From Propionicimonas sp. (GTDB taxonomy: Bacteria > Actinomycetota > Actinomycetes > Propionibacteriales > Propionibacteriaceae), in NCBI GenBank assembly GCA_031119515.1, contig JAVHXR010000203.1, forward strand, positions 1-5,551: DNA of 5,551 nt. The letters are read 5' to 3'. Made by a program: the position numbers and the translations under genes. Of the stretch, positions 1 to 5,551 are shown in pieces. The notes under the pieces were generated by a model. It did not search any database. It was given only the letters and a program-made list of their open reading frames with translations, and had not been told where the DNA came from. Within the stretch, counting starts at the first letter, position 1; each line of letters begins with the position of its first letter.

Positions 1-1
1 C

Positions 2-1547
2 CTCCACACCGAGTCGAATGCGTCGTCCTTCTCCCCCGGCCGGCTCGACCTGACCCTGCTGCCCTACTACGAGGCCGACCTGGCCGACGGTGCGCTCACC
101 CCCGCCGCCGCGCTGGAACTGCTGGAGTGCCTGTTCCTGAAGTTCAACCAGATCGTCTACCTGCGCAACTCCCACAGCGCGCGGTACTTCGCAGGGTTCC
201 CGATCGGCTTCAACGTCGCGGTCGGCGGGCAGGACGCCGACGGCACCGACGTGGCCAACCCGCTGTCGTTCCTGCTCCTGCAGGCCCAGAAGCACCTCGG
301 CCTGCCGCAGCCCAACCTGTCGGTGCGACACGTTGCTGACCGAAGCCGTCAGGGTCGTGGCCAGGGGCAGCGGGATGCCGCAGTTCTTCAACGACCGCAG
401 CGTGGTTCCGGCCCTGGAGGCGGTCGGCGTGAGCCACGCGGACGCCCTCGACTACGCGATCGTCGGCTGCGTGGAACTCTCCACCCAGGGCAACAACCTC
501 GGCTGGAGCGACGCTGCCATGTTCAACCTCAACAAGGTGCTCGAGCTGACCCTCACCGGCGGCGTCGACCTGCTCACCGGCGAGCAGCTCGGTCCCGACT
601 TCGGTCGGCTCACAGGGTTCGCCACCTGGTCCGACTTCGAGTCCGCGTTCGCCCGGATGATCGACCACTACCTCGACCGGATGATCACCGCCTGCGAAGT
701 GGTCGAGCGCGCGCATGCCGAAGTACTGCCTACCGCCTTCCTGTCCGCGGTGGTCGACGACTGCCTGACCACCGGGACGGACGTCACCGCCGGCGGGGCG
801 ACCTACGACCTGTCCGGCATCCAGATGATCCAGGTCGCCTCACTCGCAGACAGCCTCGGGGCCCTGCGGAAGCTCGTCTTCGACGAGGGCAGGATCTCCC
901 GGGAGCGGCTCCTGGACGCGCTGCGGGCAGACTTCGTCGGGTACGAGGTCGAGCAGGCACTGCTGCTGCACCAGGCCCCCAAGTACGGCAACGACATCGC
1001 CGACGTCGACGAGCTCGGACGCCAGTGGGCAGGGTACGTCGCCGGCCGGCTCGCCACCCGCACCAACCTGCGCGGCGGGCGCTACCACACCGGCATGTAC
1101 ACCGTCTCGGCGCACGTCCCGATGGGCCAGAACGTCGGTGCCTCGCCGGACGGGCGGAAGGCGCGGACTCCGCTGGCCGACGGCGGGCTCTCCCCGGTGT
1201 ACGGGCGCGACCTCGCCGGACCGACGGCGGTGTTGCAGTCGGTCGCGCGCCTGCCCAACGAGTACACCTCGAACGGCGGCCTGCTGAACCTGAAGTTCCT
1301 CCCGGAGTTCTTCGACTCCGAGGCCAACATCGCCACCTTCGCGCAGTTCCTGCGGGCGTTCGTCGCTCTGGAGGTGCCCCACGTCCAGTTCAACGTGGTC
1401 CGACGCGAGGATCTGATCGCCGCCAAGGCCGACCCGGACCGGTACCGCAGCCTGACCGTCCGGGTGGCCGGGTACACCGCCTACTTCACCGAGCTCGCCG
1501 GCGACCTGCAGGACGAGATCATCGCGCGCACCACCCACGGCCTGTGA
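2..1547 (+). pseudogene. Glycyl radical enzyme (PFL2/dehydratase-type), 5' end outside window, frame broken near 326-330
   Basis: This is a glycyl radical enzyme of the pyruvate formate-lyase/diol-dehydratase superfamily, cytosolic and oxygen-sensitive. Positions 2-328 (frame 2) encode a clear family stretch with SFSPGRLDL, LPYYEADL, YFAGFPIGFNVAVGGQ and LPQPNLSVR. From about 330 the family sequence continues in frame 3 (TLLTEAVRVV, then GMPQFFND) to the TGA at 1545-1547. The catalytic Cys lies in GCVE (Cys codon 468-470, Glu two residues later). The radical Gly lies in RVAGYTAYF (Gly codon 1470-1472). Family members have about seven more residues between NLSVR and the following helix, so about 20 bases appear deleted. 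About 270 N-terminal residues lie before the window. The signature GCVELSTQGNNLGWSDA and the ending YFTELAGDLQDEIIARTTH remind me of hydroxyproline-dehydratase-like GREs. I cannot confirm the substrate, and classical PFL or choline lyase look less likely. If the shift is a sequencing error, this is an intact gene. Confidence 0.88.
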
Positions 1548-2524
1548 GCCCGCACCGGCGGGCGGCGGCCGGCGACGACGCCACCACCGACTCCGCCCTC
1601 GCGGCGAACGTCGTCGACGTCCGCCGGTTCTCCACCCACGACGGGCGGGGGATCCGCACGACGATCTTCCTCAAGGGCTGCCCGCTGGCGTGCAGCTGGT
1701 GCCAGAACCCGGAGGCGATCGCCCCGCGGATCCGGCCGGTGTTCTTCCGTTCCCGCTGCATCGACTGCGGCCTGTGCCTGGGCGAGTGCGCGGCCGGGGC
1801 GGCCACGAGGGACGCTGACGGGAAGGTGCGGATCGACACGACCGTCGTCGGCACCGACTGGGAGGTCCTGTCGGCCGGCTGCCCGAGCGGTGCGATCACG
1901 TTCGACGCCCGGCGGTACACCGTGGCGGAACTGGTCGGGCTGGTCGAGCGCGACCGGGTGTTCTTCGGCGGCGGCGGCGGCGGGGTCACCCTGTCCGGCG
2001 GGGAGCCGCTCTTCCTGCCGCGGTTCGCGACCGCCCTGCTCCGGGCGCTGAAGCGGGCCGGGCTCGACACCGCGGTGGAGACGGCCCTCGACGTGCGGCC
2101 CGGCGCGCTCGCCACGGCGCTGCCGTGGACCGACCACCTCCTGGCCGACTGCAAGCTGATCGACGCCGACGAGCACCGGCGGCACACCGGCCGACCGAAC
2201 CGGCAGATCCTGGCCAACCTCGCCGGGCTGCTCACCGGCGACCGCCGCGCCGACGTGATCGTCCGGACGCCGTTGATCCCCGGGGTCACCGCCACCCCCG
2301 GGAACATCGCGGGGATCGCCCGGTTCATCAGCGGCCTCTACCCCGAGGTCCGCTACGAACTGCTCAACTACAACCCGCTCGCCGCGGCAAAGTACGACCT
2401 CCTGCCCGGCGCCGCCTACCTGTTCCCCGCCGGCGGGAACCCGCCGATGTTCACGCGGGACCAGCTGGCAGGGTTCGGCGCGATCGCCAGGGCGGCCGGC
2501 GTACGCAACCTGGTCGCAGCCTGA
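1544..2524 (+). CDS. Radical SAM glycyl radical enzyme activating protein
   Basis: This 326-residue protein should abstract hydrogen from the Gly of the partner GRE, using a SAM-bound [4Fe-4S] cluster and reductive SAM cleavage. The radical SAM motif is KGCPLACSWCQNPE (Cys46, 50, 53; CX3CX2C). An inserted ferredoxin motif follows, CIDCGLCLGEC (Cys72, 75, 78, 82). Next come VTLSGGEP (148-155, the GGE SAM-binding motif), LLADCKLID, HTGRPN, RTPLIPGVTATPGNI and a C-terminal YELLNYNPLAAAKYD typical of the family. The second ferredoxin motif is reduced to a single Cys113 (see findings). The GTG start at 1544 overlaps the GRE stop (GTGA) with no good Shine-Dalgarno, so translation is probably coupled to the GRE. 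Its length is slightly above that of PflA-type activases because of the ferredoxin insert. The gene appears intact even though its partner is frame-broken. The next gene converges only 7 bases beyond its stop. Confidence 0.93.
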   Translation: MSPHRRAAAGDDATTDSALAANVVDVRRFSTHDGRGIRTTIFLKGCPLACSWCQNPEAIAPRIRPVFFRSRCIDCGLCLGECAAGAATRDADGKVRIDTTVVGTDWEVLSAGCPSGAITFDARRYTVAELVGLVERDRVFFGGGGGGVTLSGGEPLFLPRFATALLRALKRAGLDTAVETALDVRPGALATALPWTDHLLADCKLIDADEHRRHTGRPNRQILANLAGLLTGDRRADVIVRTPLIPGVTATPGNIAGIARFISGLYPEVRYELLNYNPLAAAKYDLLPGAAYLFPAGGNPPMFTRDQLAGFGAIARAAGVRNLVAA

Positions 2525-2531
2525 GCGGCCG

Positions 2532-3224
2532 CTACAGCAGGAGCGCGATCCCGAGCGCCACCAGCCAGGCCGACCAGGCGATGTAGGCGAACGGGATGAC
2601 CGCCCCCGCCAGCCGCCACCCGGCCGGCTCGAACGGGCCGACGAACTCCACCGAGCACAGCGCCAGGACGACGCCGACGACGATCCCGACCACCCCGAGC
2701 CAGCCTGGCACCGCTGCGCTCTGGATCGCCGCGACGCCGGCCAGGACCGTCCACGCCCCGGTGAACAGGTAGCCAAGGGCCTCGCCGACTGCAACCCGGT
2801 GGTAGCGTTGGACGGACTGGTAGCGGTGTGGGCCGGGTTCGCGGCGCGCCGGGGTGGCGTCGGCGTCGCCGTCCACCCGGGCCAGGTAGGGCACCAGGAA
2901 CGGCCAGCGGACCAGGCCGAGGACCTGGACCAGGGCGGCGAGCACGCCGGTGACGGTGGCCACTCCCAGCAGGGCCGGGTCGGCGCCGGCGAGCGCGGAG
3001 GCGACAAGGACGGCGAGCGGCGCCACCGCGACCGCCGTCATCGCGAACGCCCACCACAGCAGCACCAGGCGCGAGCCGCCGGCGCGGAACCGTTCGAGCA
3101 CCTCGGAGGTCGGCCGGCGCAGCACGTCGGGGTAGTCGAACACCCTGGCGAGCGCGGCGAAGGCCGCGTTGAAGGCGAGCGGCAGGACGATCAGCAGCAC
3201 CGCAGCCGCGGCGGTGGCGGTCAT
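2532..3224 (-). CDS. DUF4386-like multi-pass membrane protein
   Basis: This 230-residue integral membrane protein has about six hydrophobic segments, roughly at residues 6-26, 52-79, 84-106, 146-167, 174-195 and 204-230. The N-terminal part has features I associate with the DUF4386 family: an ALARVFDYPDVLRRPTSEVL stretch (residues 24-43), a GG-x-RLVLLWWAF helix start, and LGLVRWPFLVPYLAR. Its biochemical function is unknown. The longer open frame reaching back to 3968 runs through the neighbouring gene and tetR and is not coding. The ATG at 3224 is chosen because it overlaps the upstream stop as ATGA and has a GAGGGG ribosome-binding site about 7 bases upstream. It is the second gene of the two-gene minus-strand unit and is probably controlled by the divergent TetR. 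It ends 7 bases from the activase stop, with no room for a separate terminator hairpin in between. Confidence 0.85.
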   Translation of the reverse strand: MTATAAAAVLLIVLPLAFNAAFAALARVFDYPDVLRRPTSEVLERFRAGGSRLVLLWWAFAMTAVAVAPLAVLVASALAGADPALLGVATVTGVLAALVQVLGLVRWPFLVPYLARVDGDADATPARREPGPHRYQSVQRYHRVAVGEALGYLFTGAWTVLAGVAAIQSAAVPGWLGVVGIVVGVVLALCSVEFVGPFEPAGWRLAGAVIPFAYIAWSAWLVALGIALLL

Positions 3225-3796
3225 GCCCGCACCCCCTCGCCCGCAGGAGGGGTCACCGGCCGGTGAGCGGCCACCGGTAGCACCACCAGCCGCCGCAGCA
3301 GCAACCCGGTCAGGAGGGTCGCGAGCAGCGCCCCCGACGACCCGAACACGACATAGCCGCGGTCGGCGTCCAGGATCACGTTCGCCGTCACCAGCCAGCC
3401 GAGCGCCCAGGCCAGGCCGACCAGCCCGGTCCAGGCAGCGCCGACCAGCCACCCGCCGCGGACCAGCAGGGCCTGGCCGGCGCCCAGCACCGTCCCGGTG
3501 ACCGCACCGGTCAGGATCAGTGCCGGAGGGGAGGTAGCCGCTCCGGTCAGGGCGGCGGCCAGGACGCTGCCGGCCGCGACTCCGAGCGCGGTCACCCCGG
3601 CCCAGGCGGGGCCGAGCCCGGTCGGGCGGAGGGCGAGCCACTGGGCGGCCCCGAGGACGGCACCGGCCACCGCCCCGGCCAGGCCGGCCCGGAACGGGTC
3701 GGTGACGGAGCCGACCAGCGTGACCGCCAGGAGGCCCCCGAGTGGAAAGGCCAGGAAGGTGGGCAACCACCTGAGGAATGTCGTTCGTCCGGTCAT
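3221..3796 (-). CDS. Gly/Ala-rich six-helix membrane protein with internal duplication, function unknown
   Basis: I do not recognise a named family for this 191-residue protein. It is strongly hydrophobic, with about six predicted membrane segments (roughly residues 11-30, 38-56, 65-84, 91-110, 117-138 and 149-168) and no catalytic motif. Residues 41-57 (GAVAGAVLGAAQWLALR) and 97-113 (GAVTGTVLGAGQALLVR) match at 11 of 17 positions, so the protein looks internally duplicated with a 56-residue spacing. The ATG at 3796 is preferred to the TTG at 3826 because a GGAGG lies 9 bases upstream of it (3806-3810). The TTG also falls inside the operator. The stop overlaps the next start as ATGA, indicating coupled translation with the DUF4386-like protein. 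It is the first gene of the unit driven by the TTGACA/TACGTT promoter and divergent from tetR. The two proteins may act together in the membrane; this is inference. Confidence 0.82.
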   Translation of the reverse strand: MTGRTTFLRWLPTFLAFPLGGLLAVTLVGSVTDPFRAGLAGAVAGAVLGAAQWLALRPTGLGPAWAGVTALGVAAGSVLAAALTGAATSPPALILTGAVTGTVLGAGQALLVRGGWLVGAAWTGLVGLAWALGWLVTANVILDADRGYVVFGSSGALLATLLTGLLLRRLVVLPVAAHRPVTPPAGEGVRA

Positions 3797-3819
3797 GGCG
3801 GGAAACCTCCAAGTCGTAA

Positions 3820-3855
3820 TGTACAATGTACGTTATGAGTAACGTACGTCGTACA
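3820..3855. promoter_or_regulatory. Palindromic TetR-family operator, two nested half-site pairs
   Basis: The left arm TGTACAATGTACGTTA (3820-3835) and right arm TAACGTACGTCGTACA (3840-3855) flank a TGAG centre. They are inverted repeats matching at 14 of 16 positions. The inner 8-bp arms (3828-3835 and 3840-3847) are perfect. An outer TGTAC/GTACA pair is placed symmetrically around the same centre. The site covers the -10 box and start point of the minus promoter and the -10 box and first codon of tetR. That is the expected arrangement for a divergent autoregulated TetR operator. Binding itself is inferred from position and symmetry. Confidence 0.82.
3822..3827 (+). promoter_or_regulatory. 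-10 box for a probably leaderless tetR transcript
   Basis: TACAAT is a near-consensus -10 hexamer ending 7 bases before the ATG at 3835. This is the spacing seen for leaderless genes in actinobacteria. No convincing -35 hexamer is visible 16-18 bases upstream, and there is no Shine-Dalgarno sequence before either candidate tetR start, which agrees with leaderless translation. The box lies inside the left operator arm, so autorepression is expected. Confidence 0.5.
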
Positions 3856-4515
3856 CTAGGGCCTGTCAAGGAATCCGGGAGAACCCGGATCGCCCGCGGG
3901 TCGCTTACCGCCGAGGCGATCCTGGACGCCGCGGAAGGGCTCGCCGTCGACTCCCTGGAGCGGCTCACGGTGCGGTCGGTCGCCGCCGCACTGACCGCCT
4001 CGCCGATGGCGCTGTACCGCTACTTCCCCACCAAGGCCGACCTGGTGGACGCCATGCTCGACCGGGTCCTCGGCCGGGTCCAGCCGTCTCCGGCGACCGG
4101 CGACTGGCGGGCCGACCTGGCCTCCTTCGCCCGCGCACACCGTCGCGTGCTGGCCGACCACCCGTGGGCGGTGTCGGCGTTCTTCAGCCATGCCAACCCC
4201 GGCCCGAACGCCAGCCGGGTCGGGGAACACGCCCTCGGCATCCTCGCCAGGGGCGGAGTCGGCGGACCGGCGGCGGTCGCCGCCTTCAGCGGCGTGATCG
4301 CGCTCAACTACGGCTGGTGCGGCTTCACCCTCGCCCGACCGGAGGACGACGGCCCGCTGGCCGAGGCGCTGGCCGCGCTCCCGCCCGACCGGTTCCCGGC
4401 AACCGTCGCGGTGGCAGCGGCGATGGCCGGCTACGGCAGTGACGCCCACTACGACGCCTTCCTCGACACCCTGGTCCGGGGAATCGGCGAGCTGCGGATC
4501 GAGACCACCGGCTGA
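3835..4515 (+). CDS. TetR-family transcriptional repressor
   Basis: This 226-residue one-component regulator is predicted to bind the palindrome at its own start and repress both itself and the divergent membrane genes until a ligand is bound. The N-terminal TetR helix-turn-helix is clear: TAEAILDAAEGLAVDSLERL (about 25-44), then TVRSVAAALTASPMALYRYF (45-64) and PTKADLVDAMLDRVL. The C-terminal domain (about 88-220, beginning WRADLASFARAHRRVLADHP) is all-alpha and resembles the tetracycline-repressor-like C-terminal domain; its ligand cannot be read from sequence. The ATG at 3835 is favoured because TACAAT lies 7 bases upstream. An in-frame ATG at 3826 would add three residues (229 in total) but would begin inside the -10 box. 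The only same-strand neighbour downstream is the convergent sigma gene, so tetR is probably monocistronic. Confidence 0.93.
   Translation: MSNVRRTLGPVKESGRTRIARGSLTAEAILDAAEGLAVDSLERLTVRSVAAALTASPMALYRYFPTKADLVDAMLDRVLGRVQPSPATGDWRADLASFARAHRRVLADHPWAVSAFFSHANPGPNASRVGEHALGILARGGVGGPAAVAAFSGVIALNYGWCGFTLARPEDDGPLAEALAALPPDRFPATVAVAAAMAGYGSDAHYDAFLDTLVRGIGELRIETTG
3841..3869 (-). promoter_or_regulatory. Sigma70-type promoter of the membrane-protein pair
   Basis: Read on the minus strand, a perfect -35 TTGACA (3869-3864) is followed by a 17-bp spacer and a -10 TACGTT (3846-3841), which keeps the conserved TA and final T. Transcription would start near 3834, giving a leader of roughly 38 bases with GGAGG at 3810-3806 before the ATG at 3796. 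The -10 lies inside the inner operator arm, so repressor binding would block it. The -35 lies within the 5' coding part of tetR. Confidence 0.65.
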
Positions 4516-4554
4516 ATCCGGACCCGCCTCCGACCCGACCGGCGCGCCTCCGGG

Positions 4555-5103
4555 TCAGGTCGAGGTCACCGACAAGGTGGCGCGCAGGTTCCTGATCGCG
4601 CGGTGCTGCAGGACGCGGATCGCCCCGGCGGACCGGCCCAGGATGTCTGCGGTCTCCTGCACGCTGAAACCGTCCAGCACCCGCAGGACGAGGACCGCCC
4701 GCTGGTCGGGGTTGAGCGCTGCCAGAATCTCCTGGATGGCGTCCTGCCTCGCCAGCGGCGCATCCGCGGCCTCGATCTGGCGGTGGTGGCCGTCGACGGC
4801 CGTGATCTCGCCGTGGGGGGACGCCGGCCGGCGACGGGCCGCCCGCCATTCGTCGACGACCCGGTTGCGCGCCAGCAGGAAGAGCCAGGCGCGAAACGAC
4901 GCCTCGTCCCCGCCGAAGGCCGGCAGGTTGCGGACGAGCTGGACGAAGCACTCACCCAGGCAGTCCTCCGGGTCGGTCGCCCCCTGGCTCGCGATGAAGC
5001 GCAGCAGGCTCGGCGCGAACTCCTCGTAGAGCTCCGCCCACGCCCACTCAGCGCCCTCGCTGGCCGCAGACAGGACGGTCGGGAACCGGTCGCCGATGGA
5101 CAC
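4555..5103 (-). CDS. ECF-type RNA polymerase sigma factor (sigma-70 family)
   Basis: This 182-residue sigma factor contains only regions 2 and 4, the ECF layout. Region 2 spans about residues 22-92: WAELYEEFAPSLLRFI, DPEDCLGECFVQLVRNLPAF, then SFRAWLFLLARNRVVDEWRA. A variable linker (about 93-117) follows. Region 4 spans about 121-176: LAALNPDQRAVLVLRVLDGF, SVQETADILGRSAGAIRVLQ and HRAIRNLRATL, the helix-turn-helix that reads the -35 element. The GTG at 5103 gives a normal ECF length, and a GGGACGG lies 8 bases upstream of it. The open frame extends 50 codons further to 5253, but that extension is Arg/Pro-rich and unlike sigma factors. No anti-sigma gene follows; the downstream neighbour is convergent tetR, 39 bases away. 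What activates it and its regulon are unknown. Confidence 0.92.
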   Translation of the reverse strand: MSIGDRFPTVLSAASEGAEWAWAELYEEFAPSLLRFIASQGATDPEDCLGECFVQLVRNLPAFGGDEASFRAWLFLLARNRVVDEWRAARRRPASPHGEITAVDGHHRQIEAADAPLARQDAIQEILAALNPDQRAVLVLRVLDGFSVQETADILGRSAGAIRVLQHRAIRNLRATLSVTST

Positions 5104-5274
5104 GCTCAGCGCCGTCCCGGGCACGGGGCACCGCCGGCCCGACCCGGACAGGGTCGGCCGGAAGCGGAAGGGTGGGGCCCGGAGCCGGAAGTGACGGCCA
5201 CGGTCCGCGCCCGGGAACGCGCCAGTGCGGGAGTCACGACGACGGGCTGTCACCTCCCGGGGCTGCGGAGCCGC
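5104..5274. other. Leader region upstream of the sigma gene with a small hairpin
   Basis: This 171-base gap separates the Ala/Pro/Lys-rich gene from the sigma gene. It holds a perfect 7-bp inverted repeat (CCGACCC 5139-5145 and GGGTCGG 5151-5157, 5-base loop) about 36 bases upstream of the sigma start. There is no U-tract, so it is not a standard terminator. A strong Shine-Dalgarno-like GGAGGTGA (minus strand, 5257-5250) is not followed by a convincing gene. No clear promoter was recognised. Confidence 0.35.
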
Positions 5275-5551
5275 TCATCCGCCCGCCCTCCCCCGACCGG
5301 AGGGGGGTGCGGTCTCGCGCGACCGCCCGTTCGCGGGCGGGTCGGCCCTGCCGTTGCCGGCCTTGGTCGGCTTGGCTGTGGGCTTGCCGTGCTCGGCCTT
5401 CGCCTCGTCCGACTTGCCGTTGTTGGCCTTCTCTGTGGCCCTCTCGTTCGGAGTGGGCGAGCCCGGCGCCCGGGTGACCCCCGGCGCCGCCGGCGGCGTC
5501 CGCGACGCCGTCGGCTTCGCCGGAGCCGGGTCCGCCGACGCGGCCGGAGCC
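5275..5551 (-). CDS. C-terminal end of a disordered Ala/Pro/Lys-rich protein, start outside window
   Basis: From the window edge a minus-strand frame (codons beginning at 5550) runs 91 codons to a TGA at 5277-5275. Nearly every third codon base is G or C, as expected for real coding DNA in this genome. The peptide has no hydrophobic segment and no recognised domain. It is low-complexity, beginning with Ala/Pro-rich sequence (PAPAKPTASRTPP), then a charged stretch with a degenerate 10-residue repeat (KANNGKSDEA, KAEHGKPTAK), then KAGNGRADPP and an Arg/Gly-rich tail. This looks like a disordered tail or linker, possibly of a secreted or cell-surface protein, but the folded part is not visible. 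It lies upstream of the sigma gene on the same strand with a 171-base gap. Co-transcription is possible but not shown. Its frame lacks a start within the window. Confidence 0.7.
   Translation of the reverse strand, partial: APAASADPAPAKPTASRTPPAAPGVTRAPGSPTPNERATEKANNGKSDEAKAEHGKPTAKPTKAGNGRADPPANGRSRETAPPSGRGRAGG

Noticed and set aside
320..335. Programmed ribosomal frameshift in the GRE
   Set aside because: No slippery heptamer or following structure was seen, and about seven conserved residues are missing, which a shift alone would not explain.
251..2524. 757-residue open frame as a single fusion protein
   Set aside because: Its middle part (about 340-1540) is out of frame with the conserved GRE sequence and is Arg/Pro-rich nonsense; only its two ends are real.
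1481..3007. 508-residue minus-strand frame opposite the activase and GRE
   Set aside because: Arg/Pro/Gly-rich shadow of well-supported genes, with no recognisable domain.
2532..3968. Long 478-residue minus frame as one protein
   Set aside because: The part beyond 3224 lies across the neighbouring membrane gene and tetR and is Arg/Gly/Pro-rich; the ATGA junction marks the true start.
4516..4556. Bidirectional terminator between tetR and the sigma gene
   Set aside because: Only a 6-bp GACCCG/CGGGTC pair with a 13-base loop and no T-tract; too weak to call.
5104..5253. 50-residue N-terminal extension of the sigma factor
   Set aside because: The GGAGG directly abuts the GTG at 5253, too close to act, and the extension is Arg/Pro-rich and unlike ECF N-termini.
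5234..5278. Tiny ORF starting at an ATGA overlapping the stop of the right-edge gene
   Set aside because: Only 14 codons, with no support beyond the overlap.
5323..5340. 7-bp GC hairpin with a TTCG loop
   Set aside because: It lies inside the coding frame of the right-edge gene and is readily explained by GC-rich codons.

Overview
This is a very GC-rich window. Genuine coding frames carry almost only G or C at third codon positions, GTG and TTG starts are plausible, and gene families and spacing look actinobacterial. The most likely source is a high-GC actinomycete chromosome; no species can be named from the sequence.

Layout, left to right. (1) Positions 2-2524, plus strand: the C-terminal two thirds of a pyruvate-formate-lyase-like glycyl radical enzyme (GRE), followed by its radical SAM activating enzyme. 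The two overlap by 3 bases (GTGA). The GRE reading frame is broken near 326-330: family alignment says about seven residues (about 20 bases) are missing there. The catalytic Cys and the glycyl-radical Gly are both intact downstream, so this is either a recent inactivating deletion or a sequence/assembly error. (2) Positions 2532-3796, minus strand: two overlapping membrane-protein genes (ATGA junction). The first is an unrecognised Gly/Ala-rich six-helix protein with an internal duplication; the second is a DUF4386-like protein. (3) Positions 3820-3869: a compact divergent control region with a large two-tier palindrome overlapping a minus-strand promoter (TTGACA, 17 bp, TACGTT) and a plus-strand -10 box. 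(4) Positions 3835-4515, plus: a TetR-family repressor that probably binds this palindrome and controls both the membrane pair and itself. Its transcript is probably leaderless. (5) Positions 4555-5103, minus: an ECF-type sigma factor, convergent with tetR. (6) Positions 5275-5551, minus: the C-terminal end of a disordered Ala/Pro/Lys-rich protein that runs off the window.

How the genes work together: the GRE and its activase form one oxygen-sensitive anaerobic module. The TetR gene and the membrane pair form a self-contained divergent regulatory unit. The sigma factor has no anti-sigma gene beside it in the window. No mobile element, tRNA, rRNA or CRISPR array was seen. The points most worth checking are the GRE break, the degenerate second iron-sulfur motif in the activase, and the palindromic operator. 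I see no clear evidence for a wholly new system.
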